The notes under the pieces were generated by a model that was given only the letters and a program-made list of their open reading frames with translations, did no database searches and had not been told where the DNA came from. Below, in pieces: positions 1 through 9,615 of a stretch of 15,709 bases of DNA (positions within the stretch are counted from its first letter, which is position 1; every line of letters starts with the position of its first letter). Source of the DNA: Rachicladosporium sp. CCFEE 5018. Lineage: Eukaryota > Ascomycota > Dothideomycetes > Cladosporiales > Cladosporiaceae. The DNA lies in NCBI GenBank assembly GCA_002077045.2, contig KZ111205.1:1-15709 (forward strand), in the 5' to 3' direction. The translations under genes and the position numbers were made by a program.

Positions 1-394
1 GCCGTTTGATCATTTGCTATGAAAGGCCCTCGTGTAGAGGTACAAAGTCTACAGCGTTGCGGTCCACCTGCTAGACCCTGTTTCTCTGCTGCAGAGTGCG
101 GTTCAGTCTCAGAATGAACAATTATCAAAAGCTTTGACAGGGTCAAGCGTCCGGCGCCGCGGTGCAGTCGAGCTGGTTTCTTGAAAGATATGTCCCGAAG
201 CAGGCGAAGTCTTGGACTTCCAGATTTCAGCAAAGTTGGCATCGCTTGGGCGTTCTCGCTGTCCCGAATAGCGTACGCACTGGTGCTTGAGAAGTGCGCC
301 GAGCCGTAGCAAAGCAGGCAAGAGCAGAACGACATCGTTCCTGGTTGGCCGGATCGAACAACTTGACTTGAACCTTACCTCTGGCCGAGGCTGC
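1..394. other. Intergenic, downstream of the citrate carrier gene
   Basis: This stretch lies beyond the stop codon of the minus-strand carrier gene and probably holds its 3' UTR. The one longer open frame here (109-402, minus) has no recognisable domain and overlaps the end of the carrier gene, so I treat it as chance. I see no RNA gene or repeat. Confidence 0.5.
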
Positions 395-1324
395 TCACAC
401 ATACTTCCTGTCCGGATCCAGCCGCTCCATTAGGTCCATGGTATACTCGTACATCGTGAATACGATGCCACCACTAAACACCAGTCTGCCCAATCGCGGC
501 ACCGCACCACTCCACAACTGCAGCACACCCTCTTCTCGGAAGATCTTGACTGCGCAGTCTATGCTGTTCTTGTACAGACCCTTCGCGTCGAGTGACTGCA
601 TCCTCGTCTTGACCGTATCAATTGGCTGAGTGGCATACACAGTAATGACTCCAGCCATTCCACCAATGCCGAACGTGGACAAGGCGCCCAACTTCTCCCC
701 AGGAGCCACATATGATTGCGCCAGCTGCTTCAGAGACGTATACGATGAGAAACGCACAGCTGAGTTCGCAGCCTGTCTTGCAGTTGTTGGCACGAATCCC
801 TTAAAGAACCCCCTGACACCCTGCTCGCGGAAGATGACCCCAGAGCCGTGTAGAAAGCCGTTCATGCGCGGTTGTGGCCGCTTGCGATCGTCTATGAGTT
901 GCGTCTTGATACTCTCGAACGGCGTGACAGCAAGCAGGGACTCTGTTGCCCCAGCCAGGAAGCCGCTCACAACTGTCATGGGCCCCGATATCCCGCCCTG
1001 TCCATCGCCGAGTAATTGCTTGTATTGATCAAATGCCACAAAGCGGACACCAGCTTTTATGCTGTTACCAATGATCAAAGTCGTGCATCCAGCATACCAT
1101 TGTGCACCGAACGGAGGGAATGGGACTCTCTTCGCTGCCGACAGTCGGGAGTTGAGCTGTATGCGAGTTTTCGCGAATTCGGCTGGGTACGTGATCGCGA
1201 TCTCGACGGCGCCAGCGGATGAGCCGGCTAGGACACTTCGAAGTGGTGAAGGTTTCTCCTTCTTCTTTGGCGACTGGGATTGGTGGGTTGTGAGGCCAAT
1301 GTTTGGCACTGTGGTTGTTGACAT
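395..1324 (-). CDS. CTP1: Mitochondrial citrate/tricarboxylate carrier (CTP1-like)
   Basis: A single uninterrupted 309-residue frame, against about 300 for yeast Ctp1. It shows the three-fold mitochondrial carrier repeat: signature PAEFAKTR at residues 47-54, PFESIKTQ at 135-142 and PIDTVKTR at 234-241. The block TARQAANSAVRF at 181-192 and the stretch PRLGRLVFSGG at 276-286 are typical of the tricarboxylate carrier branch. Family knowledge: these proteins sit in the inner mitochondrial membrane with six helices and exchange matrix citrate for cytosolic malate or another tricarboxylate, feeding cytosolic acetyl-CoA for lipid synthesis. The N-terminal 28 residues are polar and Ser/Lys-rich before the first helix. 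The ATG at 1322-1324 is the only sensible start. It is transcribed away from the MAM33 gene. It has no introns, unlike every other protein gene here. A related organic-acid carrier is the main alternative. Confidence 0.95.
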   Translation of the reverse strand: MSTTTVPNIGLTTHQSQSPKKKEKPSPLRSVLAGSSAGAVEIAITYPAEFAKTRIQLNSRLSAAKRVPFPPFGAQWYAGCTTLIIGNSIKAGVRFVAFDQYKQLLGDGQGGISGPMTVVSGFLAGATESLLAVTPFESIKTQLIDDRKRPQPRMNGFLHGSGVIFREQGVRGFFKGFVPTTARQAANSAVRFSSYTSLKQLAQSYVAPGEKLGALSTFGIGGMAGVITVYATQPIDTVKTRMQSLDAKGLYKNSIDCAVKIFREEGVLQLWSGAVPRLGRLVFSGGIVFTMYEYTMDLMERLDPDRKYV

Positions 1325-1640
1325 GATCGCGTAGCGGTGAGTCTCAATGGCTCAAGACGTGTACGAGATCTGACACTCCTGACCGAAAAGGCTACGTCGA
1401 TCTTGCTAGTACTAGCTGCTACGCATCGGGGCTATTGTTGGTAGGGGAGTACCTTCGTGTTCGAACATTCGAGATACTCGTCATTCTTGGAGCGGAACGA
1501 GGTCCGCCACACTCCCGAGCTCGCTGTAAACCTTCCATCACATGCGGTACACCACATCCAGTGTACATACCCATCCTTCGATCTTGCGACCTTTCAAGCT
1601 ACTCTAGATCTTGCCGCCGTCTTCGAGAAAAGTTCCCACT
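1325..1640. promoter_or_regulatory. Shared divergent promoter region, citrate carrier / MAM33
   Basis: 316 nt separate the two start codons, which point away from each other. Both 5' UTRs and both core promoters must fit here, so some control elements are probably shared (inference). I found no clear TATA box or CCAAT box on either strand. Confidence 0.6.
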
Positions 1641-2637
1641 ATGCAGTCCCTTCGCGCCATCGCCCGCGCAGCGCCCCGAGCAACATCTCGCATCACATCC
1701 TCCTCCATCCGCACATCGATAAGACCATCATGGACATCATTCAGCACACCTCTTCGCACACAATCGCCATGCCTAGCAGCAGCGTTCAGCACATCTCGCC
1801 GGACATTCGACGGATCATCAACAGAACTCGCGGCAAAACTTCAGTCAGAGCTCCAGCTTGAGTCTGAAAACGCCGAGACGACTGTAGGGTCAAACGGGAA
1901 CGTCGAGGCCTTCTTCAACGACACAGACTGGAAGCTACATGAGACTGATGGCGAGACTGTCGTCAAGCTAAGCCGGAATTACGAGGGCGAGCTGATCGAG
2001 GTCCGTTTCTCGATTGCTGAATTCAACACGCCGTATGAAGACCCGGAGAGCTCAGATGAGGCGCTCATGGACGAGGAGGATGAGTTGGCGGAGGGGCAGA
2101 GCGGCGGTGCGAACTCCAAGGGGGCGATCAATCAAGGCAAGACGGGTGGTGGGAACTTCAAGGTCGCGCCGGAGGATGATGTTGCGCCGGCTGACCGCGA
2201 TGAGCTGAGGAGTGCTGAGGTATGTTGTCATGTTCTGTACATCGGCGACGACTACTGACCATTTCCAGGACGAGCAAAGTCTTCTCCCCGCGAACGTCAA
2301 CGTGCTCATCTCCCACCCATCGTCGCCAAACAAGGGCGCTCTCCGCATCAACCTCATGGCAGACTCTGGCGAGTTCCGTGTGGAGAATGTCACGCACTTC
2401 CCTTCAGCCGACCTCCCGGAGGCTCAAGTAGCATGTCAGCCGCTAGATACAGAGACCGCATACGCTGGACCGCCCTTCATGCAACTGGACGAGGATCTGC
2501 AGGCACTGTTCGAGGCTTACCTGAATGAGAGAGGCATTGACACGGCGCTGGCTATTTTCATTCCGGAGTACATTGATGTGAAGGAGCAGCAGGAGTATGT
2601 GAGGTGGCTGGGCAAGGTGAAAGACTTTGTGGAGTAG
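1641..2637 (+). CDS. MAM33: p32/MAM33 family mitochondrial matrix acidic protein
   Basis: Two exons, 1641-2219 and 2269-2637, with a 49-nt intron (GTATGT donor, branch CTGAC at 2255-2259, CAG acceptor). They join in phase 0 to give 315 residues; yeast Mam33 has 266. The first 55 or so residues are rich in Arg/Ser/Ala, with few acids, and end in AFSTSRRTF, a typical fungal matrix-targeting sequence and cleavage region. The middle has an acidic stretch (DEALMDEEDEL). The C-terminal part, from LDEDLQALFEAYL through KEQQEYVRWLGKVKDFV, is the conserved end of the family. Known for the family: a doughnut-shaped acidic trimer in the matrix, linked to mitochondrial translation and respiratory assembly. 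The ATG at 1641 is the only one in frame that precedes the targeting sequence. An upstream in-frame TTG at 1611 is not a likely start. Confidence 0.94.
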
Positions 2638-2990
2638 TGGGCATGATGTAAAGGGTTGGCAAATCATGAGTGTAAATCAGACGGTATGGGTTTCGCAAGT
2701 CAGGCAGCTGGGCGTTCCGGTATGCTACATGTATGGAGACGTATGAGTGCAACGCTTTCCGGCGCAAGCATCACCACTCTATCTCACATACTTTGCCTAT
2801 CCTTGAGCTCTCGTTGCCTATTGCAAAAGTTGTGACGAGGAGATGTCTGCCTACCAGTGCACACCCCACAACACAACCTCAGCTTCCGCATCACGTCCGC
2901 TGCCTTCATCTAAGTCGGCCGCATGCACAACCATATATGCGTGCACCGACAACAGCAAAAGACATGGTGGCGCGGCCAGCGAAAGAACCA
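2638..2990. other. Intergenic, MAM33 3' side to Tyr tRNA
   Basis: It probably holds the MAM33 3' UTR and, on the other strand, the tRNA trailer. Small open frames here show no domain and overlap each other in several frames. Apart from the T run described separately I see nothing. Confidence 0.5.
2957..2960 (-). terminator. Candidate Pol III terminator (T4) for the Tyr tRNA
   Basis: AAAA on the plus strand is TTTT on the tRNA strand, about 30 nt past the tRNA 3' end. It is the first run of four T after the gene; a TTT at 2982-2984 is closer but short. Placement supports use as the terminator, but a T4 run is common by chance. Confidence 0.45.
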
Positions 2991-3075
2991 TCTCCCCACC
3001 AAGGTTCGAAGTAGGGACCTCAAGATGATCAGAATCCATTACAGTCTTGCGCTCTTCCAACTGAGCTATGGAGAG
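2991..3075 (-). tRNA. tRNA-Tyr (GTA) with a 12-nt intron and a damaged T stem
   Basis: Read on the minus strand, the 7-bp acceptor stem CTCTCCA/TGGGGAG pairs fully with one T-G wobble, followed by discriminator A. The D arm GCTC/GAGC and A box TAGCTCAGTTGG are perfect. The anticodon stem CAAGA/TCTTG encloses CTGTAA and then A, giving anticodon GTA after removal of 12 nt (TGGATTCTGATC) at the canonical site 3' of position 37. Nuclear Tyr tRNA genes of fungi normally carry such an intron. Mature length is 73 nt. The T arm is abnormal: CCTAC-TTCGAAC-CTTGG has a T-T mismatch at 51-63 and C-C in place of the near-universal G53-C61, which also spoils the first bases of the B box. It may be a weak gene or a recent pseudogene. 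Confidence 0.8.
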
Positions 3076-3097
3076 GCGAATCAGAGTCGATCAGTAG

Positions 3098-3104
3098 TAT
3101 ATAT
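3098..3104 (-). promoter_or_regulatory. TATA element upstream of the Tyr tRNA
   Basis: TATATAT (ATATATA on the tRNA strand) lies 23-29 nt upstream of the mature tRNA 5' end, the position where TBP/TFIIIB binds on Pol III genes that carry an upstream TATA. The spacing is suggestive; function is inferred. Confidence 0.5.
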
Positions 3105-3788
3105 GATTCCTTGATCAAATTGGCAGACGCGACTCAACCCGCCTGTTCGCGCATCAGGGCCATTACCTTCTACTTTGCGCGCTTTCCAACTCTGTCTCGA
3201 CCGCATATCTTTGCCCACGCACCGATGCATCGCCTCGCTTCCATGCTCTTGCTAGCCTCGGGCTAATCTAGCAGCATATACTTGCCAAGTCGCTCCTCCG
3301 GGCACGGCACGATTCGTCGCACAGGCGTGTATTCTGTGCGGCGGTGACCCTGCAGCTGGCATCTGGCCGTGCTGGCCTAGATCTGTGTGGCGGAAGCTAA
3401 ACCGGAAGCCAAGCAGCAGCTCGAGGATTGTTATCCCTCATCCCCGAACGACCATCTCGATCTTGCGGAATACGACGCCTCTCAAAAAGGGGCTGACTCA
3501 AGATCTATTCCTTGCAGCTCCTCCCGTCATAGATTCCGGACGAGCACTTGCGTGCAACTCCGGCCACCACTCATGCCTCTCTGGAAAGACGCAAGTCTTC
3601 TAGATCGAACCCCGGAATAGTCTATTTCACAAAGCCGGAAGTCTACACGCCAAAGTAGAATGTGGCGCCTGTCCAGACTTTTGCGCGACCCTTTCAGCTT
3701 CTCTCAAAGCCTCATGGCGCTCACATGGTCTGAATGCACAGCCAGCCACAAAACATGCGCGGAGATGGTTTTTGTTCGACCGCAGAGC
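3105..3788. other. Intergenic, Tyr tRNA to secreted-protein gene
   Basis: About 680 nt with no recognised gene. Two overlapping frames at 3385-3620 open only from GTG codons and match no family I know. An ATG-initiated frame at 3660-3845 is in frame with my proposed first exon of the next gene, so that gene could begin further left. The region is otherwise presumed promoter and 5' leader. Confidence 0.4.
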
Positions 3789-5201
3789 ATGAAACCCGTA
3801 CACATAGGTTGTTTACCCCCGACTGCGTTCTCTCCGAGTAAGTAAACCTGTAGCCATTCGCTTGAGTATATTCCACATCATCATATTGTCCTCGAAGACG
3901 ATTCTATTGCTCTCCACTGTCGTTTCTGGTACATTCGCCACGGCTTCATGTCCTGCATCCACAACCTGCACGGGTCTCAGCGCGTCTGTCGCGTCTGCCC
4001 TCAAGACCTACTCGCTAGCACAGTCATGGTGCTCTCAAAAGTACCCCGTGCCCGTACAGACCTGTACAAGTACAGCGCCAGTGTCGACGGTCACGTACAT
4101 CGCAGGAACGAGCAAAGTTACAACTACAGTCACTACTGTGTCGATCACGTCCGTCTCCTGAAGCCGTTGCAACTGTATAAACACTGACATTTTCCAGTGT
4201 CACACCTAGTACGGTTACTTTGACATCTACGAGCACGCAGACGCCTGGTCAGGCTGTCACGCTGGACGTGAGGACTACCGAGACCGTAGGTGTACCCGCA
4301 TCCTCGACACATAGTATTCTCAGAACTCACACTGTTTTAGGACATCACCACCTCCACTGCTACAGTCACCGCTACCATCTTTGTCAAGCGCGATGGTATG
4401 CTTACAGTGCGAAGCGCCGCAACAGCCTTGCCAAGCCATGTCTACCGTCTCTTGGGCTCAACCATTTCCACGAGCACAGTCACGGGCGCAGCTCTAACCG
4501 CACGTGCGGTCGACTCGAAGGCGTCACAGCTCAGCAGCCTACAGAAACAAGCGTCGGCCTTCGTCGGAGGCGTCTGCACATGCTTGGAGACACCGCGAAC
4601 TACAACAGTCACAACAACTCCAGTCATGCCTGTGAGGACTCCTGCTACCCCTACTATTAGCGTGACCGCCACGAATACAGCGTAGGCATTGGTTCCCTTG
4701 TCGAATCATGACTTGCACATACTAATGCAGCGCAGAACCGTCACTGCTACAATCTTGACGTCAATCGTCGTGACGGCCCCGCCACCTACGAGCACGCTCA
4801 CGCGGACCGAGACGGTCTTCTCCACGACGGTTGTGACTACGACATCAACGAACACCCAGCAAGCCAGTCCGATACCTTCCACCGTCCCCTGCGGCCAGAC
4901 CGAAAAGAACACGGATGGTTTCACTGTTCGCTATACCTGTGGGGCCCGCAGATCAGCTAGAGGGGACTTTTTGAGCACGTTCTCCAGCCCATCATTGCAG
5001 GCATGTCGGGACCAGATCAGGAATGGCGGAAACGTCTTCGGCGTCGATTACGATTACAGATCCTCGCTGTGCACAACATGGACTGATCCGTGCCCGGACG
5101 CGGCATGCAATTACCAAATGAACCATTACATCGTGAGGCCTGCAGCTGGATTCGTGTTCGTCGACATAGCGGACTTCGACTCGCCGCCGACGTACGAGTG
5201 A
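3789..5201 (+). CDS. Secreted Thr/Val-rich protein with C-terminal six-Cys (PAN/Apple-like) domain
   Basis: Proposed exons: 3789-3807, 3854-4148, 4198-4285, 4341-4681 and 4736-5201, 402 residues. The last three introns (49, 55, 54 nt) fit frame and splice signals well. The first is tentative, because its donor GTTGTT is weak, but it supplies the only ATG (3789) that gives a hydrophobic N-terminus (IRLSIFHIIIL... to SGTFATA) resembling a signal peptide. The body has Cys-pair modules (C39/C45 and TYSLAQSWCSQ...TC) alternating with Thr/Val tracts such as TVTATI and TTTVTT, a composition common in heavily O-glycosylated fungal surface proteins. Residues 300-402 form a compact domain with Cys at 300, 316, 338, 360, 367 and 372, loosely like a PAN/Apple fold. 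There is no hydrophobic C-terminus, so no GPI anchor is expected and secretion is likely. Exact function unknown. Confidence 0.65.
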
Positions 5202-5755
5202 GCCGCACGTCGTTCGGTCTCGACTGTGGCGAGCACCAGAGACACGCAATGGTGTATGAATTCACATGATAGCCTCAGCGATGCCATATCTTGCGACATG
5301 TCTCACGCACTTCGAACGTAGCATGTAAGGCTGCTATGATTCTGTCGTAGATCTGCAAGCTTTGTGCAGCACATGGCAGGAGTGGTGCTGAACGCGCCTT
5401 GCGTAGCGCCTGAACAAACGCCATAGAAATCGGAGGTCCGATAGCATGAAGCGAAAAGCGTGTCGATACGTACTCACTCCCTTGAGACCCTAACATGAGT
5501 TGGACTAAGCCAGAATGAATATGAGTACTCTGACAGAGGTATGACAAAATGATAAACATATGCTATTCAACAATATCACTATCGGGAACCGTACCACTAA
5601 ACGACTTCCAGTCTTGATCTCGAAGATTGTAATGCAGATTCCTCACACGCAACACAGTGCCAATCCTAACTGAAACAGCGCCTCGTGTGATCGGTTGAGT
5701 GTGAACACAAGTTCATCGATAGATGGCCGAATCGTATATATCATCAAATTCCTCA
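5202..5755. other. Convergent intergenic region
   Basis: The secreted-protein gene and the App1-like gene end facing each other across 554 nt. It should contain both 3' UTRs. A minus-strand 94-codon frame at 5275-5559 has no recognisable domain and I do not call it. No repeat or RNA gene seen. Confidence 0.5.
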
Positions 5756-7041
5756 TCACCTGCCCCCCATCATCCCCTCGATCCTCTCCGCTACCTCGCC
5801 AGGCTTCTCAAACACATACCACAACCTCCTGTCGACGCCCTTGAAAGCCTTCTCGAACCTCTCGCCCGAGTTCTTCTCGTTCTCGTTCATCTCCGCAATA
5901 CCCGTCACCTTTCTGATGAAAATCGCTCCCACCCACTCCGGGAAGGCTCTGGCTGCATTGCCGTAAGCCTCGGGATCAGACTGCGTACTGTCGCCGATGA
6001 GGATGAACTTTCGCCCAGGGAGCCAGGAGTGCACTTTCGTGATGCGGTCGGTCTTGTACTCATTCGTGCCTTGGGAGAGGGAGGTGATCAAACCGCCTAG
6101 ATTCTGCCATGAAGCATCGCGCAAGATGGTGGTGCCGGATGGGTAATTGGTAGTCAAGAATGTTCGCAGGAAGGGATAAAGATTGTAGGGTGAAGCGCTG
6201 AGGTAGAAGAAGGGTGGCGACTCGTTGTTCGGGTTCTTTGTCGCTAGAAGCTTATTCAGATGGGCGTACAATTCAGGCATCCCCGAAATGGGCTGAGGTG
6301 TTTCGACACAGAATGTGTTAGTCAAAACGCCGACGGGCGAAGGTGTTTGCGTGACCTTGATCGTGTCGTCGATGTCCGAGAGTATTGCCCATCCGGTAGG
6401 TGCAGCGAAGTGCGTTGTGACTGGCAGCCCGAATGGCGGAGGCAGATCGAGGGCTGCAGTCTGTACAGCCGGTGCTGAAGGTCTACATGTTGTTAGTCAC
6501 ATCACCGTGTAGCCTTGACAAAAGAGACATACTGTATCTGCAAGTCGTACACCTTCGAGCTGATACCACTCTGACTACTCGGTCCAAGCTCCAGCCTTGC
6601 CTTCCCGCCCACACTGACATCTATCGTCCGCTTTGGGAGTACTGTGTCGACAAAGGGTTGCAACCTTTTCGCAACTCTCTGCCTCGTCACATCGTCCGCT
6701 CTTAGATCCACGAAGTCAAGAATAGTACTCACGACACGCGAGACATCCTTTCCAGAGTTCTTGATGAAGTACGCAGCCACGAATTCGGCTTTCCACCCCG
6801 CATTCGAGTCACGAAATGCTGTGTTGTCGAGGATCCAAACAGCGTGCAGAGCCGGGTCTATGGGCTTGACGGGCGTCCAGGGCCAATTTATGGGGAAGCG
6901 GTCAAAGAGGTCTGGCATAGCGTGGCGGAGCTCAGCGTCTACATCTGGACTCCATGGACTGCTGCGTTCAATGGCGCCGAAGGAAGTGGCATCGACGAGG
7001 GCACGGCGGCCTTGGGAAGTGAGCTCGTTGAAGAAGTCCAT
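5756..7041 (-). CDS. DUF2183 App1-like phosphatidate phosphatase
   Basis: Exon 1 is 7041-6533 and exon 2 is 6482-5756, with a 50-nt intron (GTATGT donor, branch TGACTAAC, TAG acceptor) splitting a Gln codon; 411 residues. The C-terminal half carries HAD-type catalytic motifs of the DUF2183 family: SDIDDTIKVT with the DxDxT aspartates at 206 and 208, then FFYLSASPYNLYPFL, then RKFILIGDSTQSDPEAYG. Yeast App1 (587 residues) with this motif is a Mg2+-dependent phosphatidate phosphatase linked to actin patches and endocytosis, so lipid dephosphorylation is the likely reaction. This protein lacks the long C-terminal tail of App1 and may be a shorter fungal paralogue. Residues 1-170 are conserved-looking (RRALVDAT, NWPWTPVKPID) but I cannot assign them a domain. 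No signal peptide is apparent from this start. The 731-nt gap upstream makes an extra 5' exon possible. Confidence 0.87.
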
Positions 7042-7772
7042 GGTCGTGGGAGTCTCGGGGCTGTCACTCGTGAGGTGTATAGCAGATGACCGAAGTCACG
7101 GTCAGCAACTTTCTGTATTTCGTCTCTGATGTGTACCAAAGCGTGGTAGGATCTCGTGAGTATGACAGTCGGTCGCGGCGTAAGCCCGAGTAAGCTGATC
7201 ACTCGACACAAGACTTTTACGATAGTCAGACCAATTGTCTAAGACACAAGGCTGCCCGGTAGCTATGTGAGATCGCTGTGTGACAAGCTCGAGTGTGGTC
7301 ACACTCAAGCGCCACGAGCTGCATGACGCCGTTGGCTGGGCGGCGGTGAACTCTACTCTGTCCTGAAGTGGACAGTCATGCAGCATGCTGGTATTCGTAG
7401 AAGACGACTCAATTAATACGCTCATGATGGTGAGCAGACAACGCTGTCATGAGTACTGCACCAAGATGCACAAGGCTCGATCGACTGTATATTGCGCTTC
7501 ACGCTGCTGGCGTGGCTTGGCTCCACTTCGCTGTGGCAAGCCGAGGAAGCAGTTCCCCGAGACTAGAGCACATATGTTGCAGCGAGCACGAGCACATGTC
7601 GCAGCATCTGGCAGTGATATGGCAATGTCGAGTCAGGCACATTGAACAAGCAGATATGGCCATATTGATTGTGGCCCAGGCATTGCGAGGTAGACGACTA
7701 GCCTCCTCTCTTCCATGCTCAGTCTCCACCGAATATAAACAAGAGTACAGCCGTCACAGAACCAAGTCTCAT
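7042..7772. other. Intergenic, promoter side of the App1-like gene
   Basis: 731 nt between the App1-like start and the end of the permease gene, both on the minus strand. It should hold the permease 3' UTR and the App1-like promoter. Small frames on both strands overlap heavily and show no domain. Confidence 0.5.
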
Positions 7773-9615
7773 CTATATGTCCTTGCGGATGTATGCAACA
7801 GGGCCATCGTATACCTTGCGCCCCTTGACTGCGTAGTATGCAGCAGCAAGGATAAGAACACCGGCGAACTGTGAAATGTTAGTGATAAAATTCAAACGGA
7901 CCATTGAGGATCTGCTTACAATGACGATGTTCCAATTGAACGACACAGGCGTGAGGTCGATGGGCGAAAGGGGGAAGAAGTTCATGATGAAGCACCTGGG
8001 TAGGTATTGTCAGCGCGATCCATCAGTGACGGATTCAATCGAGCTACTCACAATGCAAGGAACAAGACCGACGCAATGTTGATCGGCATGCCCCACTTGC
8101 CCAGACTCCATCGGCGTGGCAGCAATGGCTCACCCTTCATCCTCTTTACGATGATGCAGCTGATCGAGATGATGTAGGAGATGAGCAAAGCACCAGTGCC
8201 GAGGGAGGTGATGATGTTGAGGGCAACCGCGCTGCCCAGGTTGATTAGGGCGAGCAGCATCGAGAACACGTAGGAGAAAATGATCGAGTTGAGGGGAATG
8301 GCCATGCCTGGGCGGACGTAGGAAAGCCAGCCGCTGAATGGAGTACCCTTGTCACGCGCCTGGAGGCTGTTAGTAGGGACTCGAGTATTAAGTCGCAAGG
8401 GACACATACGAAGGCCCACAGCTGGCGAGAGGACGTGGCAAAGTTAGTGACGCAGCCGAAAAGCAACATGATAATCAGGATGGCGGTCATGACTGACGTG
8501 CCAGCAAGCGAATGCGTAGTGTTGTAGAAGACCTGCAAATAATTAGCATTGACCTCGATCAGAGTATCATTCTTCAATATATACCTGGATGAATGGGTAG
8601 CCAGTCGGCGTGCTCAAAACAGTTTCTAAATCTCCGATGACCATGCAGAAGGTAACAATCATAACGAAGCCCATGGCTCCATTCACGGCAGCGGTCCACA
8701 TCATAGCAAGAGGCAAGCTGCGCGAGGCGTCGCGCAACTCCTCGGACATGTGGGTAGCACTATCCGGTCCAATGAAGGAAAAGACAGGCGACAGAATACC
8801 GACCAGACAACTGAGACCTTGCGAGCTCCAGCCCCCTCCGTTGCTGAACGTTGTGAACACTTCGCGCGCGGGCGAAACATCGGCAAGAACCCAGAGTACG
8901 ATGAGGATGGCGAAGAAGCCGCAGATGTGCAGGACAAGCACCACTCCCTCGAGCAGGGGCAGCTTCGCAGCGAAAAATGTGTTGAAAAGGATACTGAAGG
9001 TCAAGACTGCCCACACAATGAGTGTCCCCTGCCATGCAGTCGCGTTGTAATCCGGATTGTTCAGCTTCGCAAGACCTTGGATGATGGTTCCGGCGAGGTA
9101 AGCAATGGCGGTGTTGCCGACTTGCCAGCCTAGCACGCAGAGCCAGCCGACGACGTAGGATAATATCTTCTGCGAGCTGCGAGGCGCGAACTCGCTGACC
9201 CAGTGGTACTGTCCGCCAGTAGTAGGTGCCATGCTGGCCATCTCGGCCATTGATGCGATTGCGAGTAGGAAACCGATGAAAGCAGCCAGATACATCCAGA
9301 TTGCGCCAGCAGTGCCACCGTTTATCAGAACAAAGATCGACGCGCTGAATTGAGCCTCCCAAGTTGCCATCTTTCATGGATGCTGTTAGTAGGAGCTCGT
9401 CAGACACGGTCCAGCAAGCTACATACCAATACCATCGTAAAGCCGAATATCGTGACGAATCGAAAATTGCGCCTCGTCTCTTGCTTCTTTCCCATGCGCA
9501 CCATGTCATGCTGGTCATTGGCATTGCCGCCGACCTTCTCTGCTGTCACCTCATCGGTGCTGGCGTTGTCGCCCAAAAATGACTGCATCGTGACCGGCTC
9601 CTTGTGGCCCTCCAT
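7773..9615 (-). CDS. Amino acid / GABA-type permease (APC superfamily)
   Basis: Six exons: 9615-9427, 9370-8585, 8532-8410, 8359-8052, 7995-7920 and 7868-7773, giving 525 residues, normal for the family. The five introns are 50-56 nt with GTATGT, GTATAT, GTATGT, GTGAGT and GTAAGC donors and mostly clear CTAAC-type branch points. Only the exon 4/5 join splits a codon. A polar cytosolic N-terminus of about 50 residues precedes the helices. Family marks include TWEAQFSASIFVLINGGTAG in helix 1-2, EMASMAPTTGGQYHWVSEFA, FSFIGPDSATHMSEEL, GYPFIQVFYN and SSRQLWAFARDKGTPFSGWL. These match the fungal GABA/choline-permease branch (Uga4/Hnm1-like) with 12 predicted plasma-membrane helices; the substrate cannot be told from sequence. 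The ATG at 9613-9615 is the first in frame. The first acceptor is AAG, not the usual YAG. Confidence 0.95.

Noticed and set aside
109..402. 97-codon minus-strand frame downstream of the carrier gene
   Set aside because: It overlaps the carrier stop region, has no domain and looks like 3' UTR.
3385..3620. Two overlapping plus-strand frames in the tRNA to secreted-protein gap
   Set aside because: The better-looking one opens only from GTG; no family match and no clear splice partners.
5275..5559. 94-codon minus-strand frame between convergent genes
   Set aside because: Hydrophobic start but no recognisable motif; lies where two 3' UTRs are expected.
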